In this document: in pieces, positions 15,838 through 23,340 of the stretch
How the letters are laid out: each line of letters opens with the position of its first letter
How positions within the stretch are numbered: the first letter of the stretch is position 1
From: RGIG4074 sp964459165
GTDB lineage: Bacteria; Bacillota; Clostridia; Christensenellales; Borkfalkiaceae
Length of the DNA stretch: 42,767 nucleotides
Reading direction: 5' to 3'
Assembly (NCBI GenBank): GCA_964459165.1
Contig: CAYWKM010000004.1
Location: 1 to 42,767 of the forward strand
Made by a program: the position numbers and the translations under genes
The notes under the pieces: model-generated
Seen by the model: the letters and a program-made list of their open reading frames with translations, nothing else
Database searches by the model: none
What the model was told of the DNA's origin: nothing

Positions 15838-17127
15838 TCAATCTTCCAAAGCCTGAGCGAGATCGGCGATGATATCGTCGATATGTTCGGTTCCGATGGA
15901 CAGTCTGATCGTATTGGGCTTAATTCCCTGATCGAGAAGCTCTTCTTCCGTCAACTGAGAATGCGTCGTCGTCGCGGGATGGATAACCAACGATTTCACG
16001 TCGGCAACGTTGGCAAGCAGAGAGAATATCTGCAATTTATCGATAAAATGATGCGCCTCCTTCACGCCGCCCTTGATTTCAAACGTGAAGATGCTCGCGC
16101 CGCCGTTGGGGAAATATTTTTCATAGAGCGCATGATCGGGATGATCGGGAAGAGAAGGATGGTTGACCTTTTCCACCTTGGGATGATGAACGAGGAAATC
16201 GACGACCTTTTTGGTGTTTTCCGCATGACGATCGAGACGCAGAGACAACGTTTCCGTCCCTTGCAGCAGAAGGAACGCCGCAAAGGGAGAAATGGTCGCC
16301 CCCTCGTCGCGAAGGAGAATCGCACGGATATAGGTTACGAACGCGGCGGGTCCGACAGCGTCTGCAAAGGAAATTCCATGATAGCTGGGATTCGGTTCCG
16401 CAATGGGAGCATATTTACCGCTTGCCTTCCAATCGAACTTGCCGCCGTCTACAATGACGCCGCCGAGCGTCGTGCCGTGCCCGCCGATAAACTTCGTAGC
16501 GGAATGAACGACGACGTCGGCCCCGTGCTCGATGGGACGAATGAGGTAAGGAGTACCGAAGGTATTGTCGATGACCAAGGGAAGCCCGTGCTTGTGCGCG
16601 ATTTCAGCGATCGCATCGATATCGGGAATGTCGCTGTTAGGATTGCCGAGCGTTTCGAGATATACCGCTTTTGTGTTGGGCTGAATGGCCGCCTCCAATT
16701 CCGCTAAGTTATGCGCGTCTACGAAGGTCGTCGTAACGCCGAACTGCGGAAGCGTATGGGCGAGAAGATTGTACGAACCGCCGTAAATCGTCTTCTGAGC
16801 GACGATATGATCGCCCTTCTGCGCCAAAGCCTGAATGGTATAGGTAACAGCCGCGGCGCCGGAAGCCAAAGCGAGAGCCGCCACGCCGCCTTCGAGCGCG
16901 GCAATTCTCGTTTCAAACGCTTCCTGCGTGCTATTGGTAAGTCTTCCGTAGATATTGCCGGAATCCGCAAGTCCGAAACGCGCGGCCGCGTGCGCGGAAT
17001 TATGAAAGACATAGGAAGTCGTTGCGTAAATGGGTACCGCTCTGGAATCGGTGACGGGATCGGGCTTTTCCTGCCCTGCGTGTAACTGTACTGTTTCAAA
17101 TTTATAGTTTTTGATATCGAATGCCAT
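15838..17127 (-). CDS. metY: O-acetylhomoserine aminocarboxypropyltransferase (sulfhydrylase)
   Basis: 429 aa, the length typical of MetY rather than the shorter cystathionine synthases and lyases. A PLP enzyme of the Cys/Met metabolism family that makes homocysteine from O-acetylhomoserine and sulfide. Seen: FETVQLHAGQEKPDP at the N-terminus, GNIYGRLTNSTQ, PLP lysine 212 in HSATKFIGGHG, and IEHGADVVVHSAT. The C-terminus NTIRLSIGTEHIDDIIADL is diagnostic. It is expressed alone from a perfect-spaced sigma-A promoter through a 190-base leader that holds a 24-codon ORF; no SAM riboswitch or S-box pattern was recognised. An Rrf2 regulator gene lies upstream. Confidence 0.95.
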   Translation of the reverse strand: MAFDIKNYKFETVQLHAGQEKPDPVTDSRAVPIYATTSYVFHNSAHAAARFGLADSGNIYGRLTNSTQEAFETRIAALEGGVAALALASGAAAVTYTIQALAQKGDHIVAQKTIYGGSYNLLAHTLPQFGVTTTFVDAHNLAELEAAIQPNTKAVYLETLGNPNSDIPDIDAIAEIAHKHGLPLVIDNTFGTPYLIRPIEHGADVVVHSATKFIGGHGTTLGGVIVDGGKFDWKASGKYAPIAEPNPSYHGISFADAVGPAAFVTYIRAILLRDEGATISPFAAFLLLQGTETLSLRLDRHAENTKKVVDFLVHHPKVEKVNHPSLPDHPDHALYEKYFPNGGASIFTFEIKGGVKEAHHFIDKLQIFSLLANVADVKSLVIHPATTTHSQLTEEELLDQGIKPNTIRLSIGTEHIDDIIADLAQALED

Positions 17128-17189
17128 AATATTTTAATCCTCTTAAAAAAATTTTTACTCTTCAATGTATTCGTGTGAAAGAAAGAAAC

Positions 17190-17264
17190 TTAATCGTTAC
17201 GCCCGCCGCACATTCGACCGTTTCTGAAATTGTGTCTTAACATTTTGACGATTATTGAATCCAT
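17190..17264 (-). CDS. Candidate 24-aa leader peptide ahead of metY
   Basis: Between the metY promoter and metY lies ATG 17264 with a strong GGGAGG site (17276-17271) six bases upstream, reading MDSIIVKMLRHNFRNGR then MCGGRND and TAA. The predicted transcription start is about 50 bases upstream. The peptide is basic and has one cysteine and three methionines (including the start), two of them in the second half. Position and ribosome site suggest a regulatory leader or uORF sensing translation of Cys/Met or another sulfur cue. No strong terminator/antiterminator was found between it and metY, so the mechanism is open. Could be a real small protein or a chance ORF. Confidence 0.55.
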   Translation of the reverse strand: MDSIIVKMLRHNFRNGRMCGGRND

Positions 17265-17324
17265 CGACAGCCTCCCATCAATCGGCTAAATGCCTATAAA
17301 TACCTACTGATTTCGTATGTATTA

Positions 17325-17353
17325 ATCATACTCGACTTTTCTCCGTTTGTCAA
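17325..17353 (-). promoter_or_regulatory. Sigma-A promoter of metY
   Basis: Perfect TTGACA (17353-17348), 17-base spacer, TATGAT (17330-17325). The AT-rich stretch just downstream (17290-17324) could hold an operator for the neighbouring Rrf2 protein, but no specific box is proven. Confidence 0.85.
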
Positions 17354-17449
17354 GGATTTGAACGCGAAAAATTCATTAAAAATAAAAATATTTTCTCGCC
17401 GTCCTTCTTTAAAGACTTTGTTTTTTTATATACCCGATAAAAGACGGCG

Positions 17450-17483
17450 GAAAAAATGAGCTCTGTCGGGTACAGAACTCATT
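17450..17483 (-). terminator. Rho-independent terminator, minus strand
   Basis: AATGAGTTCTGT and ACAGAGCTCATT form a 12-base-pair stem (one G-U) with a five-base loop, followed by TTTTTTCC. It ends whatever is transcribed behind the Rrf2 gene. Confidence 0.75.
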
Positions 17484-17706
17484 CCCGGATCCAAATCATC
17501 CGATATTTTATCCGAGCTTTGTCAGGCGCCTGTTTATCCGTTTTCGACGAACTTCGCTTTCCTGCAATCGAAGTTTTCCCGCTTGCGGCAAGCGCGGAAG
17601 GATTTCAAAGTCCTCAGCCGAGGACGCGCGCAATCCGACGCGCAACATACGCCCTGTCGTCTTTCCTCGTTTCTTCTTCGGTTGGCGCAAGACGAACGCC
17701 GAACCG
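17455..17706 (-). ncRNA. Candidate structured RNA or long 3' UTR behind the Rrf2 gene
   Basis: No convincing gene lies between 17354 and 17766. On the minus strand five hairpins follow each other: 17706-17679 (CGGTT/GGCG arms), 17625-17610 (GTCCTC/GAGGAC with a four-base loop), 17597-17579 (CCGCGCTTG/CAAGCGG), 17575-17550 (AACTTCG/CGAAGTT) and a terminator at 17483-17455. No known RNA family (RNase P, tmRNA, SRP, 6S) was recognised from its conserved boxes. No clear promoter was found, so it may be the tail of the rrf2 transcript. A 70-codon minus ORF (17720-17508) overlaps but lacks a well-placed ribosome site. Confidence 0.4.
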
Positions 17707-17766
17707 TAAAAACCTTTCATAAAATGATCCGTAAATCCTTTTAACGTCTTTTTAAGAAAACGGCTT

Positions 17767-18204
17767 CTATATGACGTAATCGTTGGTGAGCCTTGCGTTA
17801 TGCCAATCGATAAGATCCTGTAAGGAAATATGATTCAGATAATCGTTGACGACCTTATTGAGCCCCTGCCAGAGAGGAAGCGTATAGCAATCGGCGCATC
17901 TTTCGCAGCGATTAACCTCTTGCTCGACGCAGCTGACGGGCGCAAGATTTCCTTCCGTTATTCTGAGAATGTCGCCCACGATACATTTATCCGCCGGCTT
18001 TGCCAAACGGTAGCCCCCCTGAAAGCCCCTGTTTGTCAAAAGCATATCGGATTTAGCCAAAGCCGGAACAATTTGTTCGAGGTACTTTTTTGAAATATCC
18101 TGCCTTTCGGCAATGTCTTTCAAAGGAATAAACTCCCCGTTCTGATGCTCGGCAAGGTCCAAAAGCATCCTTAAAGCGTATCTGCCCTTCGTTGAAATCT
18201 TCAT
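17767..18204 (-). CDS. Rrf2-family transcriptional regulator with cysteine cluster
   Basis: 145 aa. Winged helix-turn-helix at residues 1-65 (MKISTKGRYALRMLLDLAEH, KDIAERQDISKKYLEQI, LLTNRGFQGGYRLAK). Four cysteines lie at 92, 100, 103 and 106 (SCVEQEVNRCERCADC), compatible with Fe-S cluster or redox sensing as in IscR-like proteins, though the spacing differs from the classic three-cysteine IscR pattern. The family includes IscR (Fe-S) and CymR (cysteine metabolism). The neighbouring metY and iron/cobalamin-type importer are plausible targets; that is inference. GGGGGAGG supports the start, and a strong promoter precedes it. Confidence 0.9.
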   Translation of the reverse strand: MKISTKGRYALRMLLDLAEHQNGEFIPLKDIAERQDISKKYLEQIVPALAKSDMLLTNRGFQGGYRLAKPADKCIVGDILRITEGNLAPVSCVEQEVNRCERCADCYTLPLWQGLNKVVNDYLNHISLQDLIDWHNARLTNDYVI

Positions 18205-18251
18205 AACCCCTCCCCCTTTCCATAACGGATATATGATACATAAACGGGTAT

Positions 18252-18280
18252 ATTATACATAGTTTTTATAGGAATTGCAA
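18252..18280 (-). promoter_or_regulatory. Sigma-A promoter of the Rrf2 gene
   Basis: TTGCAA (18280-18275), 17-base spacer, perfect TATAAT (18257-18252). Imperfect AT-rich repeats downstream to about 18215 could allow autoregulation. Confidence 0.8.
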
Positions 18281-18318
18281 GTATTTTTCAAATCTTTCGC
18301 TTCCTCGAGCCTGAAACT

Positions 18319-19476
18319 TTATTCCGCCAAAAACGAAACGTCAAGCCGTCCGAAGCCTCTTCCGTAAAAGGAAGACGCTCTTTCATAATAATTTACTTCC
18401 TTTCCGAGCATGAAAGAGCAAATTTCGTCGAATTTCTCTTCGGGATCGATATCGGCGAAAGCCTCCGGATAAAGGACGCTGCCGATGTAGTACGAATCGG
18501 CAATCGCGATTTCGAGGTTCGTATAATACTGATTGAAGGGCATCTGTACGTAAATTTCATTATTTTGAAAAGCGGCAAGCTCATCGAATACCTCCCGATG
18601 CGACTGATATTCCGCCTTCAATTTTGAAATATTCGCAACGTCGATAAATACTTTGTCCGGATTCAGAGATAAAATCGTTTCATAATCGAGCGTAGGATTA
18701 TTAGTTCCGGCGTCCAGCCCCGACGTCACGCTCTTCGCGTTCAGCTCGCGGAAGGGCGCGTAGGTTACAAGCGTATCGCCGAACGAGCCGTTTCCCCCGT
18801 TATAAGTATTGCTTCCGAGGTAAACGGTCGGCTTATCCTCTTCCGCGATATCCGCCGTACGGGCGTTGAGATCTTCCTTGATATCCTTAATATAACGGAT
18901 AACCGCTTCCGCCCGTTCCTCCGTTCCGGAAATCTTTCCCATCAATTCGAGAGAGGTATAGACGGAATCGCTGAAAGGATCGCTTCCGCCGTAGCTGAAA
19001 CAAACGACGGGAACGCCGATCCGATCTTGCAGAGCGTTCATTGATTCGATATCGCTGTAAAGAGAAAACACCGCGTCGGGAAGGCAGGAAACAATGGCCT
19101 CGGCGTCCGCCGTTCCGGTAGGACCGCCCGCTCCGCAGGAAGGAAGTTGAGTAAAGAGATCTTTATATGCGTAAGAATAGGGACGAACGGACATCAGGTC
19201 TCCCTTTTCGAAATCTTCAACCCCTACGAGTTTATTCATATCGCCGACGTAACTGTAAAGACGCAGCGCGCTTGCGCCGATACATACGATTCTGTCGACG
19301 GAAGAAGGTATTTCCACTTCTCTTCCGCGAAGATCGACAACGGTATAAGATTTTTCGGAGGAAGATTCCTCTTCGTCCTCTTTGGACGGATTTTTTACAC
19401 AGGAAGCAAGCGATAAAACGCTTGCGACCATGACCGCCGCCAAAGAGACGGCGAACAGCTTCGTTTGCTTTTTCAT
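18319..19476 (-). CDS. Iron-siderophore/cobalamin-type ABC substrate-binding lipoprotein
   Basis: 385 aa. A signal peptide ends in the lipobox SLASC with lipidated Cys26, then an acidic Ser/Glu linker. The mature domain begins TVVDLRGREVEIPSSVDRIVCIG and has LNPDKVFIDVANI, matching the FecB/BtuF periplasmic-binding family (PF01497). It should capture a chelated metal compound (ferric siderophore, heme or cobalamin) at the cell surface for the FecCD/FecE-type partners encoded directly upstream. Twelve bases separate it from the ATPase gene. No cobalamin riboswitch was recognised, which slightly favours iron; ligand uncertain. Confidence 0.9.
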   Translation of the reverse strand: MKKQTKLFAVSLAAVMVASVLSLASCVKNPSKEDEEESSSEKSYTVVDLRGREVEIPSSVDRIVCIGASALRLYSYVGDMNKLVGVEDFEKGDLMSVRPYSYAYKDLFTQLPSCGAGGPTGTADAEAIVSCLPDAVFSLYSDIESMNALQDRIGVPVVCFSYGGSDPFSDSVYTSLELMGKISGTEERAEAVIRYIKDIKEDLNARTADIAEEDKPTVYLGSNTYNGGNGSFGDTLVTYAPFRELNAKSVTSGLDAGTNNPTLDYETILSLNPDKVFIDVANISKLKAEYQSHREVFDELAAFQNNEIYVQMPFNQYYTNLEIAIADSYYIGSVLYPEAFADIDPEEKFDEICSFMLGKEVNYYERASSFYGRGFGRLDVSFLAE

Positions 19477-19487
19477 AAGAAAACTCC

Positions 19488-20243
19488 TTATAACGGTAAA
19501 ATAATTTTTCGGCCGTGGAAATTCTCCACTTCCGCTTCCATATCGTAAACAGCCCCGATCGTTTCTTTCGTCACGATCTCCTCTCCGCCGCAGGCATAGA
19601 CGGCTTGATCCTTCATAAAGACGAACTTATCGGCGAAACGAAGCGCGAGGTTGACGTCGTGCATCGTGGCGACGACGGTAAGATTCTCCCTTTCCGCTAT
19701 CTCCTTGATCAAGCGAATCGTTTCCGATTGATTTTTGATATCGAGATTGCTCGTAGGCTCGTCGAGAAGAAGAAGCTCCGGTTGCCCGACTAACGCCCTC
19801 GCGATAGCCGTCTTTTGCCTTTCCCCTCCCGAAAGCTCATTCATATGCCGGAGAGCCAAATCGGAAAGGCCGAGCCGCTCGAGCATCCCGTTCGTAAGCG
19901 CTAAATCATGATCGGTGATTTCAAAACGAAGATGAGGTCTTCTCCCCAACAAAACGCCGTCGAATACCGTCGTCGAATCGGGAAAATCGCATTCCTGCGG
20001 CACGTAGCCGACTCTGCGAGCTCTCCGAAGGGGCGAAATCTTCTTTATCTCTTCCTCATCATAAAAAACGCTTCCCTTCTGTCCCTTTAAAATTCCGTCG
20101 ATACACTTCAAAAGAGTGGACTTGCCCGTTCCGTTCGGTCCGAGAATGGCGACGCGGTCGCCCTCTTCGACGGAAAACGTAAGGCGATCGAGAATTGAAG
20201 CGGAAGCATAAGAAAAAGTCAGATCCAAAACGTCGAGCTTCAT
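19488..20243 (-). CDS. Iron-siderophore/cobalamin-type ABC transporter ATPase
   Basis: 251 aa from ATG 20243. Walker A GPNGTGKSTLLK, GYVPQECDFPDSTTVFDGVLLGR, signature LSGGERQKTAIARA, Walker B LLLLDEPTSNLD and the switch His in ATMHDVNLAL are intact; the FecE/BtuD type. The longer open frame to 20498 is an overlap with the permease gene; the true start is fixed by the family start MKLDVLDLTFSYASASI and by its ATGA overlap with the permease stop (20243-20240). Confidence 0.94.
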   Translation of the reverse strand: MKLDVLDLTFSYASASILDRLTFSVEEGDRVAILGPNGTGKSTLLKCIDGILKGQKGSVFYDEEEIKKISPLRRARRVGYVPQECDFPDSTTVFDGVLLGRRPHLRFEITDHDLALTNGMLERLGLSDLALRHMNELSGGERQKTAIARALVGQPELLLLDEPTSNLDIKNQSETIRLIKEIAERENLTVVATMHDVNLALRFADKFVFMKDQAVYACGGEEIVTKETIGAVYDMEAEVENFHGRKIILPL

Positions 20244-21319
20244 AGCCTTTTTTGTCCCCTCTTTTTTATCAACATCCAGAGAAAGCACGGCGCGCCGAAA
20301 AGGGACGTAACGGCTCCGATGGGCAGAGCCGTTCCCCACACGACGCAGCGGGATATGATATTTGCCGAAAGCAGCAAAACGCTTCCGCAAAGCGCCGAAG
20401 CGGGCAGAAGGAAACGTTGATCGTTTCCGACAAAGCGTCTTGCCGCGTGCGGAGCGATCAATCCGACAAAGCCGATAATTCCGAGGAAGGACACGCAAAC
20501 CGCGCAGATCAAGGAGGACAGAAACAGTCCGGTCAGACGGACGACGCGGACGCGGACGCCGAGACTTTTTGCCGTCTCATCCCCTTCGGAGAGCGCGTTA
20601 TAATCCCAACGCCTGAGGAAAAACCATAGAAAGGAAAGAACGACGACAATCGTTAAAATGAGAATCTCGTCATAGGTAGCGCGTCCGAGATCGCCAAACG
20701 TCCAAAAGACGGCGGCGGAAAGCTGCGTGTCTTCCGCAAAATATTGAAGAATCGTCGTTCCCGCTTGGAAGAAAGCCCCGAGCGCAATGCCCGCGATCGT
20801 AATCGTCTCATTCGAAAAAGCGTTATTGGCGGATAAAGCGAAGATGAGAGCGAGCGAAGCGATAGCGCCCGCAAAGGCGCAAATCGTCGTGAGATAAGGA
20901 TTATCGATAGAGACGCTCTGCGCGCCCGTAATCGCGCCCGCGCCGAGAAAAATGATGGCGAAATTTGCGCCGAAAACCGCGCCGTTGCTCACGCCGAGCG
21001 TAGAGGGGGAAGCCATCGGATTTTTTAAAACGCTTTGCATGATACAGCCGGATATCGCGAGTCCGCCGCCCGCGACGACGGCGGCGAGAATGCGCGGCAT
21101 GCGAATATTCCAAACGATTACGATATTCGTTCTGTCGCCCATGCGAAAAAAAGCCTGCAAGGTTTGTATAAAAGATAAATTTGACGATCCCATGTACAGA
21201 CCGACAACAGCCAACGCGAAGACGAGCGCGAGCAAAACGATAATCGCAATGAATTTCTTCGCCGTATAAGCCTTATACTTTATGAAATTGTCGCCCCTTT
21301 CTTTCTTCATTCTTTTCAT
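20240..21319 (-). CDS. FecCD-type ABC transporter permease
   Basis: 359 aa with about nine or ten transmembrane segments. Family marks: VWNIRMPRILAAVVAGGGLAISG, MQSVLKNPMASPSTLGVSNGA, AGIALGAFFQAG, FLGIIGFVGLIAPHAARRFVG and LPIGAVTSLFGAPCFLWML. It forms a homodimeric channel for siderophores, heme or cobalamin. The start is less certain: no clear ribosome site precedes 21319, and it begins 12 bases behind the transglutaminase-like gene, suggesting coupled translation. Its stop overlaps the ATPase start. Confidence 0.94.
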   Translation of the reverse strand: MKRMKKERGDNFIKYKAYTAKKFIAIIVLLALVFALAVVGLYMGSSNLSFIQTLQAFFRMGDRTNIVIVWNIRMPRILAAVVAGGGLAISGCIMQSVLKNPMASPSTLGVSNGAVFGANFAIIFLGAGAITGAQSVSIDNPYLTTICAFAGAIASLALIFALSANNAFSNETITIAGIALGAFFQAGTTILQYFAEDTQLSAAVFWTFGDLGRATYDEILILTIVVVLSFLWFFLRRWDYNALSEGDETAKSLGVRVRVVRLTGLFLSSLICAVCVSFLGIIGFVGLIAPHAARRFVGNDQRFLLPASALCGSVLLLSANIISRCVVWGTALPIGAVTSLFGAPCFLWMLIKKRGQKRL

Positions 21320-21331
21320 TGAGAAAAACGT

Positions 21332-22588
21332 TTATATGATAAGTCCTTTCGAGCTGCATTCCGGCAACTCGTAAAGGAAATTTACGCCGATCCCGTATTG
21401 CGTTTCCGGCAGATGAGTAAGCGCAAACGAGGCGCCGGAAAGTCCGTAGTAACGGTAAGAAATTCCTCTTGCGCCCAAGTCGTCCCACGTAAGGTCGAAG
21501 CAGTAATAGCTTTCGCCCACCTTGACGAGATTCCATACGTGTTCTTCGCCCCCCGCCGTTCCCGTAACGATAACGTTATCGATTCCCAATGCATTCAAAA
21601 GAAGCTGGAAAGTCTTCGCATACCCCTTACAAACCGCGCCGCGTCCATCGAATACGCCCAAAACGGAATGCGCCCACAGCGCGCTCTCCGGCGTTTTTCC
21701 GTCCGACCGATAGGCGTAATCGACTTGATTGATAATGAAATTGTGCAAATCATAGACGATCCCCTTTACGTCCTTTCCCTCTTCCTCCCGCAAAACGCTG
21801 TCGACGGCGGAATAGACGATATCGTTATAATAGGCTCTTGCCTCCGCAGACGCATATTCCTCTCCGATCAAAAGGCTGAGCGTTGAACTCGTATAAGCCG
21901 CCTTTGTGGACAGCCAATAGTATAACGGGTTGTCGCAACGATAAACCTTCCAGATAGAAACCGCCTGATCGGCTTCGAGCCCATATCTCGAAAAATCGAC
22001 GACGGCGGCAACGCCGTCCCGACAATCGGTAACGGCGGCTTGAATACGCCTTGCTTCCCGATCGATATCGTCGTAAAACGCCTGAAAATTAGCGGCGTTT
22101 GGAAGCGTTCCGAGATAATTATATCCGTAGCGGCTATTGTAGCGATCAAAAAAAGATACGTCGACGGAAGACCAGTCGTAGTCGCCGCATCTCAAACATA
22201 CGTTGTCCGAAAAGACATGACCGAGCGCCTCCGTGTAGCTTTCATAATAAGTATTGCGACAAACGGAGCAGGTGTATTTTATGTAGCCTGCGGATTCGCA
22301 GTCGGCTTCCACGGATTCCTCGATGGAATAATCATGCCCGAGTTCATCCACAAAACGATCGGCATAGGTATAACCGCAAAAAATACATATGAAATTCGTA
22401 TAGCCCTTCGACGTGCAGGTAGGAGAAACCGTTTCGCGGCGAAAAGCGTGCAAATGGACGTAATCGTGATCGTAGAAAGCGTTCGTTTCAAAAAAAGCAA
22501 CCGCCATTGCCGCCAATGCGACAAAAATACACGCCATTTTTATGACGCCGCCTTTTTTTCTTTGACTGTGCTTTCTTTTTTTCTTCAT
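21332..22588 (-). CDS. Membrane-anchored transglutaminase-like protein with CxxC repeats
   Basis: 418 aa. A basic N-terminus and one hydrophobic helix (about 18-34) form an anchor or uncleaved signal. Then come two or three repeats of about 45-50 residues with paired cysteines and a GH(D/V) end (CTSKGYTNFICIFCG to ELGHDY; CESAGYIKYTCSVC to ALGHVF; CLRCG). These resemble zinc-ribbon-like repeats of surface proteins. The C-terminal half has a transglutaminase/protease-like fold with Cys320 (RGAVCKGYAKTF), His350 (EEHVWNLVKV) and Asp365 (CFDLTWDD). It probably acts outside the membrane on protein or peptidoglycan peptides. It is the first gene of the metal-type ABC importer operon, an unusual place. 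Confidence 0.82.
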   Translation of the reverse strand: MKKKRKHSQRKKGGVIKMACIFVALAAMAVAFFETNAFYDHDYVHLHAFRRETVSPTCTSKGYTNFICIFCGYTYADRFVDELGHDYSIEESVEADCESAGYIKYTCSVCRNTYYESYTEALGHVFSDNVCLRCGDYDWSSVDVSFFDRYNSRYGYNYLGTLPNAANFQAFYDDIDREARRIQAAVTDCRDGVAAVVDFSRYGLEADQAVSIWKVYRCDNPLYYWLSTKAAYTSSTLSLLIGEEYASAEARAYYNDIVYSAVDSVLREEEGKDVKGIVYDLHNFIINQVDYAYRSDGKTPESALWAHSVLGVFDGRGAVCKGYAKTFQLLLNALGIDNVIVTGTAGGEEHVWNLVKVGESYYCFDLTWDDLGARGISYRYYGLSGASFALTHLPETQYGIGVNFLYELPECSSKGLII

Positions 22589-22691
22589 AACGGTGCTTCT
22601 GTTGTCTCAAAAGTAAAAATGTATATAATATAAAGCGCATAAACCGGTAAGGATTTTTTCCATTCCTTTGCGGAGATATTATATCGCTATT

Positions 22692-22720
22692 ATTTTAAAA
22701 CGATTCTTTATTCTTGTCAA
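22692..22720 (-). promoter_or_regulatory. Sigma-A promoter of the transglutaminase-ABC operon
   Basis: Perfect TTGACA (22720-22715), 17-base spacer, TAAAAT (22697-22692). It leaves a leader of about 95 bases before ATG 22588, with a small AAGGA/TCCTT-type hairpin and no recognised riboswitch or iron box. Confidence 0.75.
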
Positions 22721-22810
22721 GAAAAAACAAACATAGAAAAATACGACCATTGTAACGCTCTAAAGAGATCTTTATCGCTTTTTTGAAATGGTCAAGTCTC
22801 TTTTTATAGA

Positions 22811-22840
22811 AAAAAGGCGGAAGATTGCCCTTCCGCCTTT
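22811..22840. terminator. Bidirectional rho-independent terminator
   Basis: A ten-base-pair stem AAAGGCGGAA / TTCCGCCTTT with an eight-base loop. T runs follow on both strands, strongest on the minus strand (CCTTTTTTC). It closes the small AT-rich island to its right. Confidence 0.8.
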
Positions 22841-22908
22841 CTCTTATTTCTTTATGAAAGATAATCCAAATCTACTAAAAGTTTTTTATTAGGACAATAT
22901 CTTTGAAT

Positions 22909-23118
22909 TCATAGCATACCCTTTTTATTCCATGCAAAATAAATAACGTATTTACTTAATCTCAAAGAAGTCGCCGATTTATAAGGCTTATTGTTAATCG
23001 AAAAGTAAACCCATAACGTCATCGAATTAAAATATTCTTTTTTTCCATACAGGATTTCATCCCAAGGAAGAAACCTTACTGCTTTCTTCAATATAATTTT
23101 AGTAATCCTATTCCTCAT
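22909..23118 (-). CDS. Small hypothetical protein, AT-rich
   Basis: 69 aa, MRNRITKIILKKAVRFLPW onwards, basic and aromatic-rich, no recognised family. A second short frame (stop 23110-23108, in-frame ATG 23188) ends just inside its start and encodes a hydrophobic segment, MFVILPSTLVVWSLFTMLS. The two frames overlap by 11 bases, as in a coupled pair, but neither has a clear ribosome site. Base composition here is clearly more AT-rich than the flanks. It may be a small membrane-protein pair, a decayed gene, or chance frames. Confidence 0.35.
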   Translation of the reverse strand: MRNRITKIILKKAVRFLPWDEILYGKKEYFNSMTLWVYFSINNKPYKSATSLRLSKYVIYFAWNKKGML

Positions 23119-23340
23119 TTATTTTCATCTTTGATAACATTGTAAATAAACTCCAAACAACAAGAGTCGAAGGAAGGATCACAAACATAAGAAAAACCGC
23201 TAAGCCAGGTATTCCCCGAGAAAAATCAGAAATAAATATCGTTATAAAAAAGTTATATAAGATATTAAGAACTTTTTATATGCCCGTTCCGTTACTTAGG
23301 CTAATATCGTCTCTCCGTCTAATTGGAATTGCCCGTAAGA

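Noticed and set aside
15883..16707. Plus-strand open frame of 274 codons antisense to metY
   Set aside because: metY on the other strand is unmistakable, and the antisense product is Arg-rich shadow sequence.
17128..17320. SAM riboswitch or T-box ahead of metY
   Set aside because: No S-box or T-box consensus blocks and no terminator/antiterminator pair were seen; the leader instead holds a short ORF.
17456..17722. Plus-strand 88-codon frame over the hairpin-rich stretch
   Set aside because: It begins inside a terminator stem, has no ribosome site and reads unlike a folded protein.
20244..20498. 85-codon N-terminal extension of the FecE-type ATPase
   Set aside because: It overlaps the permease gene and lacks family similarity; ATG 20243 gives the normal start.
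22589..22813. Cobalamin riboswitch ahead of the FecCD-type operon
   Set aside because: The leader is under 100 bases from the predicted start and shows no B12-box-like element.
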